From positions 144,164,073 through 144,228,072 of the forward strand of contig NC_035443.2 of NCBI RefSeq assembly GCF_002127325.2: DNA of 64,000 nucleotides. Direction: 5' to 3'. Shown here one piece after another: positions 35,439 through 45,099 of the stretch. The first letter of the stretch is position 1. Each line of letters begins with the position of its first letter. A program made the translations under genes and the position numbers. The stretch is from Helianthus annuus (taxonomy: Eukaryota; Streptophyta; Magnoliopsida; Asterales; Asteraceae). A model generated the notes under the pieces. It did no database searches, was not told the DNA's origin, and saw only the letters and a program-made list of their open reading frames with translations.

Positions 35439-36528
35439 CCTCCGTTTAATCTATCGAGTGAACTTCGTCAATTCAATGACACATCAAATGCGCATATCAC
35501 ACCACGATACTATTAACAAGATATAACTAAACATTCTTGCATAACGTAACGAAACTAATAGTTACGTACCTTCAAAGCACTCCCTTCAAGCGCGTATCAC
35601 CACCGACTTGTCCGCTTGACGTCTCGGTTTCCTTGCCTATAGAGTTCAATCACAATTTATTTAGAACTCATTTCTTCACATATATCGTATAGTTTGCCGA
35701 AACTTTACAAATATGCGTTTTAACTCTAATTTCAGTTTTAAGCCTTCTTTGAGGCATTTTTACAAACACCTTAAAGGCACAAATTTCTCACAATTCATTA
35801 TCAAGTTCATAACTGGTTATATAGCCAAGATTAACGTCATTCGGACAATTTCATATAAATTTTAACATCAACCAACAAGAAATTACTTCATAAAAATCAG
35901 ATTACACTAGAACAACAACCAAAATCCTAGTGTTTGTCAAGTTCCCACAAAACCCACTAATCACCTTCATTGGTGTTTATGGAATTCACAAGAATTAAGC
36001 ATGATTTCAACATATAATTGTCTAGGGTTCACTCCTAGACACAATATTATTCCTATATCATTCATATATCATTCATGCAACAACAAATTTCGAGTTCTCT
36101 AATTTCATCCAGAAATTCAAGTAGAGATTTCTTATAAAATTCACATACCTTATGATCCCCTTACAGTGGAGATCACCAATCTAAGCTCGAATTTCGTTTT
36201 GGAACTGATTTGCCTTCTTGATTTGATCAATTTTGTAAGCTAGGGTTTGGGTTTTTGAGAGCTCTTTTGGCTCCTGTGATTTACACGACCAGAACACACA
36301 CTTTAGTGTGTGTTTTGATGTTTTGTTTTTTAATAAATAAAACCCATTTTAACTTTTGTTCAACATTAGCCCCTTTACTTATTCAAGTTTTGTAAAGGGT
36401 ATTTTAACCATGTTTATTCTATTATGTCAAGACACTAACTAACTAGGTTATTTATTCCTAGTTATTTTATCTTGACGATTACTGATGTTTAGTTTAAACT
36501 ATAATATTTATATTTTCGGGGTGTTACA
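35439..36528 (-). repeat. LARD LTR 3 (5' LTR, truncated)
   Basis: About 1.09 kb matching the part of LTR 1 from about 15197 to 16269. Its outer end TGTAACACCCCG (minus strand) is intact and abuts the target duplication AAACT. Confidence 0.9.
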
Positions 36529-36664
36529 AAACTCTCGAGAATCACAATGGTGCTCATTCTGACAACCCCAGAGGCCTGAAGTCCTTAAATTGGCGACTAC
36601 ATAATCGACCCTAAACTCTCGAAAATCACAATGGCGCTCATTCCGACGACAACCGGAGGCTTGA
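36529..36664 (+). repeat. Leader repeat of the Tat-like element (rest of copy 1, copy 2)
   Basis: After AAACT the sequence CTCGAGAATCACAATGG completes copy 1. Copy 2 is 36582-36664 and includes the same TTGGCGACTAC and CCTAAACTCTCGA words. This proves that 13909 and 36529 were once contiguous. Confidence 0.8.
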
Positions 36665-37033
36665 ATGCAAGGCTAAAGCTCAATACAATAGAGATTGGTC
36701 CAAATGTCCCAATAAAAGGGTGCTTAAATTTATTGATTTGAATGGATTTTGATTTTAGTGTTTTACTGGTTTTGAGTCAAAAACACATTGACAGACAATT
36801 CCACTTGCAAGAATGTCAAACGGGTTTTATAAAATTCTTCAATTTCATATGTTTCGTGTTGTAATAAAGTATTTATCTAAGACGGATGATTTTTAATATC
36901 CTATATTAATAAACATGTGTTTTATTGGTGAACCGATTTTTAACTATTAATAAGCTCTTTTATTAATTATTGAGTTTTGACAATTAAAACTTAATTTAGT
37001 TATAAACTTCAAAACTCCTAGTTTTATATTTTA
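36665..37033. other. AT-rich flank; no gene seen
   Basis: No motif or frame of note. It ends with TATATTTTA (37025-37033), the target duplication of the next element. Confidence 0.5.
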
Positions 37034-37501
37034 GAGTAAATTACAAAAATCGTCCTTTATGTTGACACCACATTGCAAACTATGTCCTTTATCTTCAAAA
37101 AGTATAAAAACCGTACTCGATGTATGCAAATCCTTGCAAGTCATGTCCTTTAGCCCTAACTCGGTTAGTTTTTATAGTTAAATCTGGCCAAGTGGAACCC
37201 ACATAATGGTATTTTGGTTATCTTTACCCGATATACTTAAATAATAATAACAAAACATCCCCACAACTCTTAACTACCAGACCACCACCCGGCCACCTAC
37301 ACCTACCCCTACCACCACCCACCTACACCACCACCACCACCCACCTTCCTAACAGATTTTAAATCAAATAAAAAAGAAACCCTAGCGGCTGGCAATCTCC
37401 ACATCAAGACCACCTGCACAAGAATCTAACCACTGATACCACCGATCCAACATCATCACTCAAATCACAATTTCTCCAAATTGAAATTAAGGTTGAGCAA
37501 G

Positions 37502-37753
37502 ATGGTGGGAAAATATGATGCAGAAATGAAGAAAGTCGGTAGACGAAAACCGGAGGCTTCAAAGGTCGTTTCAAGATCTTCAAAGGCCGGTCTTCAGTTT
37601 CCTATTAGAATGTCTAGGTTTTTAAAGGTCGGATGGTATGCACAATGTGTTGGCGTCGGAGCTCTGTTGTACCTGTTTGTGGTTCTTGAGTGTCTTGTCG
37701 CTAGTTCTTGGAGTTGGCTGGAAGTGCAGCGAATAAAATCATGGTTTTCGTAA
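37502..37753 (+). pseudogene. Captured histone H2A fragment inside the MULE
   Basis: The reading frame from ATG 37502 ([13 protein letters not shown]) reads [31 protein letters not shown] and VVLEC. These align by eye with the plant H2A histone fold start ([37 protein letters not shown]). After a frameshift near 37703 another frame (37708-37731) reads LELAGSAA, matching the next H2A segment. Several fold residues are changed (for example VGRI to IRMS), so it does not encode a working histone. Gene capture by MULEs is well known; the H2A identity is from memory of the family, not a search. Confidence 0.72.
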
Positions 37754-37897
37754 AAGAGACTTGCAAGACGAATAAAATCATCTACTCATCAAGATCTACA
37801 AATCTCCATCACCATTTTTTTTAAGACCACCTCCTTGCGTGTTTTACCGATCTAGGGTTTCTCCATTGGCATCACTCTCTTCATAAAACCCTAGATC

Positions 37898-38010
37898 TGA
37901 AGGTTTCTTAGATAAGTTAGTTAGAGCTTCAATGATAATGGTAGTTAGTGTCTGAAGGTTTCTTAGATAAGTTGGTTAGAGCTTCAATGATGATGGTAGT
38001 TAGTGACTTT
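37898..38010 (+). repeat. 55-bp tandem duplication in the MULE
   Basis: TGAAGGTTTCTTAGATAAGT starts at 37898 and 37953, two copies with few differences, in the stretch between the H2A fragment and the Helitron. A short frame there (37948-38139) is not convincing as a gene. Confidence 0.85.
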
Positions 38011-38135
38011 CAGGTGGTGAGTGGATTTCTCAGACGGTGGTGGGCTATGATGTTGCAGGAAGTGGTGGTGCAAGACGAAGATGATAAACATGGGGAAGGT
38101 TATAAAAAAGGGATGGGTTGTTTTATGATTATATA

Positions 38136-38822
38136 CTAGATTTATCACCCGCCGCAATGCGGCGGGGGATTCAATAGTTATATATCATGTTAGATGAAAG
38201 GCAAATGTTTCTCACATGACCACGAGCCTGTTTGTAAAACCAAGGAAAAAATAACTAAGTCGATCTCTGACTCGTACGTTGCGACAGACCTATAAAACAG
38301 GGAAAAATAGACGCGCTGCGACGGACATGTCAAATAGGAAAAAAATAGATGAAAAACGTTGAACCCCACACGCACGTTGCGGCGTGTTAAGTCGGAAATT
38401 TAGAACGACACGTTAAACGGAGAACTTATGAAAGACGAAAAGTATATAAGAAACTAAAGTTGAAAGTAAAAAAAATGTTGAGATTAAATTGCAATAGATG
38501 AAAAGCTTTGGATTGAAAGTAAAAAAAAAATTAAAGGGTAAATTGCAAAAAATGAAAACTTTTGAATTAAAAGTGAAAAATCAAATTAATCAAAAGGGTT
38601 AAAATACCAAAGATCGAAACTTTAGACTTAAATTACCAAAGATTGAAACTTTAGAGTTAAAAAAGAAATCAATTAAAAAAAGAGATAAATAGATTTAGTT
38701 AAATTGATGTTTAATATTATTATTATTGTTTAATAAAAGAGATAAATAAAAAACTAAGGGTGAGAAATTACCAGAGAATGACACGTGTCCAAAAAGGATT
38801 TTTGTTTGTTAGTATAGAAAGA
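38136..38822 (-). mobile_element. Non-autonomous Helitron nested in the MULE
   Basis: Minus strand 5' end TCTTTCTATACTAAC preceded by A; 3' end with a GC hairpin (CCCGCCGC / GCGGCGGG, 38148-38167), eight nucleotides, then CTAG followed by T. This is the canonical Helitron arrangement (TC start, hairpin, CTRR end, insertion between A and T, no target duplication). 687 bp, no coding capacity. A GACACGTGTCC palindrome lies near the 5' end, as in the Helitron at 40172-42051. Confidence 0.75.
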
Positions 38823-39038
38823 TTTATGTATTTAGGGTAAAATAACCAAAATACCCTTATGTGGGTTTCACTTGGTCAGATTTAACAATAAAAACTAACC
38901 AAGTTAGGGCTAAAGGACATGACTTGCAAGGATTTTCAAACATCGAATACGTTTTTTGGACTTTTTAAAGATAAAAGACATAGTTTGCAATGTGGTCTCA
39001 ACATAAAGAATGATTTTTGTAATTTACTCTATATTTTA

Positions 39039-40171
39039 AAACAACCAACTACCAAGTGTGAAACAAGCCACTAAATATATTTGGATTTGCTATAGACAAA
39101 TAGCTATAAACTAAAGAGGTCAAATGGGACAATAACACAGCTTGGGGTCTTGATTGATTCCACTTACTAAAAGATGCTCCTGGTGGTCATGATATCTCGA
39201 TCTTCAGCTTTTCGTCTTGTATTATTTTACAAATTAAAAGACAAAATAGAAAAACATATTCAATTACAAGGCTTTCAAAATTGGACAAAAATACAAGATA
39301 TCGAACAACATATAAGATACAAAAAATAAACACAACAACTGATCTAGGGCTTGATTAACGAGTAACAATACAACCTAAAAGATGCAATATTTCTTCAGAC
39401 AAAAGTTTTGAAATAATAAAACCAGATTGCAATTACAAAACAATGCTCTATTTGTTCACAAAAGTGGTTCTGATACCATCGTTGGGTCTCCTACACATAA
39501 TTTAAAATAACTTAATGCAACTGAAACGTGTATGCGAATCGATCCAAACCTGGTTGCCCACTTGGAGTCTTGATGCAATCCAAAATAGAACAAAATACAA
39601 CCATAGGGTGTTTATCGAAAACATGTCTTTTCTAAAGAACTCGGCTAACCAAGTTATAACACCATGGTTCAACGAATTGGTTGTTGGATCCATTGACACG
39701 AAACACCTAGTAACTGAAATACTTCGGTTTCCTCCACTGGTAATGGGACCAATCCTAATAAACCATGAAAGTCCACCAAGAGTAATCTAGGAATTTGTAC
39801 AACTTCAGATTTTACTTTCAAACCGAACCGAGCAAGAACCGGACAAACCCCGATTGAGCGATGGTTGTGCACCGCGGCAAGATGGGTCACGGTAAGTTAT
39901 GGTGTGACACGGTGGGTCACCATATGTTGTGGTGCAACGCGGTGGTCACGAGACGGAGCCGACCGGCAGTGTGCGGCCCGGCGGTGAGTGCGACGCATGT
40001 CTGAGAGAGAGAAGGTTATGAGATGGACAAGTTTCTCAATAACCATGGACGCTCTATTTATAATCTCTCTGGTTTTAGAAACAAGTTTTTAAATTCAAAT
40101 TGGCAATTATCCCTAAAATTAATATTTTATTTGAATTCTATAACCATCTCTATAATTATTATATTATATTA
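39039..40171 (-). other. Possible decayed copia LTR with primer site; no gene seen
   Basis: Minus strand at 39465-39477 reads ATGGTATCAGAAC, like a Met-tRNA primer site. The sequence to its right contains CTATTTATAA (40052-40061), a TATA box on the minus strand, so 39480 to about 40150 may be an old copia LTR. I found no partner LTR or coding region. A GC-rich patch (39840-40000) has repeated GGGTCAC / GGTGTGACACGG words. Confidence 0.35.
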
Positions 40172-40789
40172 CTAGGTTATTGCCCCGTGTAATACACGGG
40201 GTGAATCATAATTATAATGTGAAAAAAATATGTTCATAATATGATTTAAGTATATATAATATAGAGTAATATGCAGATCAAATACAAAATAAATTTTGAA
40301 GTTTGTATAGCCATTCATAATAATATGATATGTTATTTGTTTTATGATTTGTCATAGAAACTTAAAATTTTTTACCACTACTAATATTTATTTTGACATT
40401 TTCTTCAAAGGTAACGTGTCTGATTTTATCTGATAATAGATTATTCTGACGGTTAATGTTGGCATAATATTATATTTTCTACAATCCAAATATTGTTTCC
40501 TCACTTTCGCTGTCATTAACATTAATATAAGATATGCTCGTATTCAAAGCTATAAACCAATATGAATTGTACGAAATAATTACTTTTATCACAATTAGTA
40601 AGGAAACCAATAAAAACTATTGATAATGTAATATGTCCCATACCATTTGAAAGGTCTGAAAAGGGACTTCTAGACAGATAAAAGTAATGTAAATGAATAG
40701 ACAAAAAATTGAATCAATAAAACCAATTAACTATAGTTGAGAAAATACTATGTATAGTGTAATACTTTACATGTACAATTGAACCAATG

Positions 40790-40854
<65 letters not shown>

Positions 40855-41488
40855 TGAAAAAATAGAAAGAAAGACATGAGACACCATACGACAACTAAGT
40901 AAATCTAAATTAAAAAAAAAGGTATAACATTCCGAATGTGAAGATACCTTTCACAGACATCTACATCTTAGTTACAATAGGAAAAAATATGTATGTTAAG
41001 AGTTTACCTTATTTTAAAACACATATATCTAACTTATCTAAAATACATGATGTTTTCTATGTGACATAGATAATATGCATAGCATATGAAGAGTAAAAAA
41101 ACATACCTAGTATTTAGAATGAAGTGGAGTTTAATTCTAAATATTTGATGTAATATATTGAATATTAAATAATGATTTTTTATATTCTTGACAAAACTTT
41201 AATTATCACAAAACTCTAATTTGATTCTAGAAGGGAAAGTAAAACTTACGAAATTGATTAAATGGTTACTAATTATATGGGTTTTTGTTTAACAATTTCA
41301 AATCAAAATTAAATCCATAAATTATAGATTAGATTTAAAACACATTTTAGACTTTAGATTTACAATCAAAATAAAATTCTAATTTAATATTTAAATCTTT
41401 TTAATTTAAAATTTATCAATAAATTATTGATGCCCTGACATGTGTCCTAAATCAGGTTTCCTTTAATAATATAGTAAGTATAGATAGA
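40172..41488 (-). mobile_element. Non-autonomous Helitron, inner 5' end
   Basis: 3' end CTAG (40172-40175) followed by T on the minus strand, with hairpin CCCCGTGT/ACACGGGG at 40183-40201 just upstream. 5' end A/TCTATCTATACTTAC at 41488. AT-rich, no Rep/helicase. It contains the (CA)n(TA)n microsatellite. Confidence 0.7.
40791..40852. repeat. (CA)n(TA)n microsatellite
   Basis: About 15 CA units pass directly into about 16 TA units. Confidence 0.97.
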
Positions 41489-42051
41489 TTTACTTTACCC
41501 GATTTAAATAAAATTAGATTGGATAAACATATAAAAATACAAGAAATAAACGATGAGAAATAACATATGTTTACAGATTAAGTGATATAATTTTTTTACT
41601 CAAGCTTTAAAACATGTTTTATGAAAATTATGAGAAGATAAACTAAATAATGTAACTAAAATTAGTAGAAATCCACACCTCTTTTTTTTTTTTTTTTTGA
41701 ATGGCGGTCATTAACCTCTTTAAATAAGAAGAAGCATATCACATGTATATAACAAATTTTAAAATATTGATATGATAAACTATTTTAACTCATTACATAT
41801 AAATTTAATCTAATCTAATTTTATTAACAAAATGTTTTTGTTTAACAATTTCAATTCAAAATTAAATCCATAAATTATAGATTAGATTTAAAACATATTT
41901 TAGATTTTAGATTTACAATCAAAATAAAATTCTTATATAATATTTAAATCTTTTTAATTTAAAATTTAAAATTTATCAATAAATTTTTGATACCCTCATT
42001 GAATGACACGTGTCCCAAATCAAGTTTCTTTTATTATATAGTATAGATAGA
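41489..42051 (-). mobile_element. Second Helitron 5' end, duplicated outside the first
   Basis: 41828-42051 repeats about 220 bp of the 5' end of the inner Helitron (about 41270-41488), including the ACACGTGTC palindrome and a start A/TCTATCTATACTATA at 42051. No 3' hairpin of its own is seen between 41489 and 42051, so both 5' ends may share the 3' end at 40172. Confidence 0.55.
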
Positions 42052-42061
42052 TTATTATATA

Positions 42062-42424
42062 ATATATAACAATACAAAAAGTAACTTAAGACACAATGAT
42101 TTGAATCACACCTCTTCATAACAATACAAAAAGTAACTTAAGAGACAATGATTTGGATCACACCTCTTCAAAAAGTCACAACCCTTCAAACTACTTTTAA
42201 ATGTATCACACCCCATACAAAAAGTCATATACTTTTAAATATATCACACCCTTAAAAAAAGTCACAATGGTTTGGATCATACCCTTTAAAAAGTCACAAT
42301 GGTTTGGATCACACCTATTCAAAAAGTCACAACCCTTCAAACTACTTTTAAATGTATTACACCCCCTACGAAAAGTCATATACTTTTAAATATATCACAC
42401 CTTTAAAAAAATCACAATGGTTTG
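42062..42424. repeat. Host minisatellite with AAAAAGTCACAA words (left part)
   Basis: Higher-order tandem repeat; AAAAAGTCACAACCCTTCAA begins at 42170 and 42321, a period of 151 bp, with smaller internal repeats (TGGTTTGGATCA). It is interrupted by the chromovirus and resumes at 61029-61135. Confidence 0.85.
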
Positions 42425-42706
42425 TGTGACACTCTAGGATTTCCCGAGTAACCCTTTTGTATTAACATTGTGTGTATATACGTTATTAAATGAAAGTGCG
42501 TGTTACCTTGACGTTCTATGTGATCCTTTTGCTATGTATGTATATGTAGTATATATATAAATGTATAAATACTAGTGAACCGAGACTACGAACCCGACTC
42601 GAGACCATGCTCGGTCTCGAGTAAACAGTAACGGTTGGGCCAGATCGGGCCATACACCCCTTTGAGCCCACTCGAAACCCTTGTAGGGTGCACCACCCAA
42701 ACCGAA

Positions 42707-42713
42707 TATAAAA
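42707..42713 (+). promoter_or_regulatory. TATA box of the + chromovirus LTR
   Basis: CGAATATAAAACCCC, followed about 25-35 nt later by CTTACACTCTCACACAC, a plausible initiator. The copy in the 3' LTR is at 50065-50071. Confidence 0.65.
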
Positions 42714-43428
42714 CCCCTCATCCACCTTCTCCCTTACACTCTCACACACTCTCTCCCTCACTAAAACCCTAGAACTACAAGACCTCCTCTCCCTTCTCTC
42801 GGATTCAACCGGCAACAACAAGGAACCTCGGTCAAGCTCGTCATCATCACTCGGACACCTCATTTTCTCACCTTCTCCCTTGACTCGGTACCTTTTCATC
42901 AACCGGTTAGCATCTTTGACTTTCACTAGGTGTTTATGTGTGTAATAGTGTTATTTGCTTTGAATTATTGAAATGATGGATGATATGTGTGAGCTCTTGA
43001 TATTTGAATATTGAATGATTGATAGTGTAGGATGTTTATGATCATCCGATTTATGTTGTTAGTATAGGTCATAGTGTTTAGAGCAAATGTTACATGATTG
43101 ATGCTTGTGAAATGCATGTTTGGGTGTGTTGAAAGTTTATTGAATGGCTTCTATGTCCGCGTGAGTAAATCGGTGGATCATAAGGAATGTGTTGGTTGAA
43201 TAATCAAGTTATGAAAACCCCAAAAATGATGAACATATGATGAATATGTGTTGAATGTGTTTGAATGTTGTTACAAATATTTGAAAAACTTACTGTTTGA
43301 TCCATTTTGGTTAAGTGCTAGACAAGGGAACATGTTTGTGAAACCTTATTGGATAGTACATAAGGGCATGAAATCAGAATTCTGTTGCATAGTACAATTC
43401 GGGCAGATGTATCAGAATCAGCAGGTAA

Positions 43429-43718
43429 ACGACTCGAGACCAACGGTTGTGACTCGAGACCATGGAGCCACAACTCGAGACCGCAACGGTTGCGACTCGA
43501 GACCTGGGCCAAGCAGCTTCAAAACGGACTTCAGGGACTCGAGACCCTCAAGGTCTCGACTCGAGACCACATCGTGACAACTCGAGACGGGACTCGAGAT
43601 CTCCGGGTTGCGAGTCATGCCTGCACCACTCGAGACCAACCATTACAAGCCGAGACCTCCTGCTTGCGACTCGAGACCGCATGTTCTCGAGTCGAGCCCA
43701 CCTTGTCTCGACTGGGCT
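43429..43718 (+). repeat. ACTCGAGACC motif array in the LTR
   Basis: About eleven ACTCGAGACC-type motifs (palindromic core CTCGAG) in 290 bp, separated by unrelated spacers, plus GGTCTCGAGT near 42608. The same array is in the 3' LTR, where the nested element inserted into it. Confidence 0.85.
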
Positions 43719-44818
43719 GTTCACTTTAGTTATTGGGCCATAACGTGATTTGTTTGGGCTGCCTGTTTAACTGAACTATGTGTTAGTTGATACTGTTGAC
43801 TGATCCAATAGTAGAACAGACCCAATAACTCTACATGTAACTGTATGCATGCTATGTGTTAGATTATGTGTAAAATATACGTGACATTCTCTGTACCCAA
43901 ACCTGACCTATACTGGTAACCATGTTAGGACGTGGTGACCAGCATGTTTGACAAGTAACCTAATCTGCCGAGCAACCCAAGGTGAGTTCACACACTAAAA
44001 GCATGCGTCCCAAGGAGGGACACGGACAAACTGCCAACTTTGGGAAAAATACTTTTGAAATATCATTTCCGGGGGAAATCCGAATGGGTATTTACCATCT
44101 CCGGGGGAGATACGTTTGGATAATATTTATAAATCACAACTAGCCAAGCTAAACGAAACTCTATCACCTTAAGTCCCTGCTTACAGTACCGATTAATTGC
44201 CGGGGGCGAACGGGTTATTAGTTGATAGCGCTATTAGGTTTGACAACCTCACACCGTGACCGGGGGAGATCGGGCGTGAACTAGTAGACCTTGCATCTTG
44301 GTCAATGACGATAGACATTGACTCGGGGCACAACAACTTTCCGTCAACAGTTTCGGTATCTACAGTTTAGTGAGCTTACAGATGGGGTAGCTCCCCACAA
44401 CGTGATTATAAATGCTTTATCTAAACAACTTACGTTTTCAAAAATTAAAACTTGACACCTCGTGGACTCGCCAACATTATGTTGATACCCTACTGCATGC
44501 TTTGCAGGTACCCAGTGATTCAGGAGCTTGCAGCTTGCGGATGTGTAGTGGTCGTCTAACCCGTGTGTTGGGTTTTTAACCAACTTGAACTAAGAATCTT
44601 GTTTTAAACTATTTTGTCTATGCTTCCGCTACTTACCTGAACTATTACTTCAACTTGAATACTTTTGAACTTCGATTATGATATTTGCCAACCTTGTGGT
44701 TGGTGAGTATTACTTATGTTACTAATTAAATTGCTCAGTATAATTGGTGGCTGGATCCTGGTCAGTCACGCCTCCAAGCGGTGGTGTTCCGCATGTGGAT
44801 TTTGGGGGTGTGACAGAT

Positions 44819-44831
44819 TGGTATCAGAGCC
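44819..44831 (+). other. Primer binding site (initiator Met tRNA)
   Basis: TGGTATCAGAGCC three nucleotides after the LTR end. Confidence 0.9.
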
Positions 44832-45099
44832 ATTGGTTATAGTGAACTTGGTTTTAAAAAGGGGAAATCTTTTTGGGAAAAACCAGACTATAACCCGTGA
44901 CTCGCGACGACACTACACTCCAAGTGCAAGACTCAACACATTAGACCTCATAGCTCGGACTAGTGTTTACTTGTTTGCTTGCTTTATGTTTTCTGTTCTG
45001 CTATGCGTACTAGTGTATATAGATACGCCTCCCTCTTCTATCTCATTCTCGCTACATTACGACATCACACTCATACTATGTTTTCTGATTATGAAGACA

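Larger units (their letters stand above)
13910..36528 (-). mobile_element. Non-coding gypsy-type LARD with three tandem LTRs
   Basis: A minus-strand element flanked by AAACT at 13905-13909 and 36529-36533. Order along +: LTR 13910-16269, internal region A 16270-16776 plus 30089-31750 (interrupted by the Athila element), LTR 31751-34124, internal region B 34125-35438, partial LTR 35439-36528. Internal A without the insertion is about 2.2 kb and encodes no gag or pol. LTR ends are TGTAACACCCCG...GTGTTACA on the coding strand, with a polypurine tract and a Met-type primer site. Large LTRs with a non-coding interior fit a large retrotransposon derivative (LARD) that depends on a gypsy partner. 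The tandem structure is best explained by unequal recombination between LTRs of sister copies. Confidence 0.88.
440..36664 (+). mobile_element. Tat/Ogre-like Ty3/gypsy relic, split by two large insertions
   Basis: The pieces are 440-2465, 13013-13909 and 36529-36664. The two gaps are the copia element (target duplication AGAAC) and the three-LTR element (target duplication AAACT). Removing both insertions gives, on +, antisense aORF, purine tract, LTR, then a leader with a TTGGCGACTAC motif like the Arg-tRNA primer sites of Tat/Ogre elements. No gag-pol of this element lies in the window. Lineage is inferred from the antisense gene and the primer-site style. The right end after about 36664 is undefined. 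Confidence 0.55.
37034..39029 (+). mobile_element. Non-autonomous Mutator-like element (Pack-MULE)
   Basis: Long imperfect terminal inverted repeats of about 190 bp start GAGTAAATTACAAAAATCG and end with its inverse TTTGTAATTTACTC. The flanking 9-bp duplication TATATTTTA at 37025-37033 and 39030-39038 is the size made by Mutator transposases. There is no transposase. The interior carries a histone H2A fragment and a nested Helitron. TIR limits: about 37034-37220 and about 38835-39029. Confidence 0.9.
42425..44815 (+). repeat. 5' LTR of the + chromovirus
   Basis: 2391 bp, TGTGACACTC...GGTGTGACA; start and end carry the same 7-mer TGTGACA. TATAAAA at 42707-42713 lies ahead of a CT-rich start region (about 42731-42760). 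Array of ACTCGAGACC motifs at 43429-43718. Several frames inside (for example 42516-42926 minus) look like chance. Confidence 0.94.

Noticed and set aside
37948..38139. Small gene after the H2A fragment
   Set aside because: Lies over a 55-bp tandem duplication and runs into the Helitron end; no family resemblance.
42516..42926. 136-codon minus-strand frame in the chromovirus LTR
   Set aside because: Repeated in the 3' LTR only because the LTR is repeated; antisense to the presumed start region, and the translation is arginine-rich without a family match.
43385..43729. Overlapping + strand frames rich in TRD/SRP repeats
   Set aside because: They are translations of the CTCGAGACC array in three frames, not a protein.
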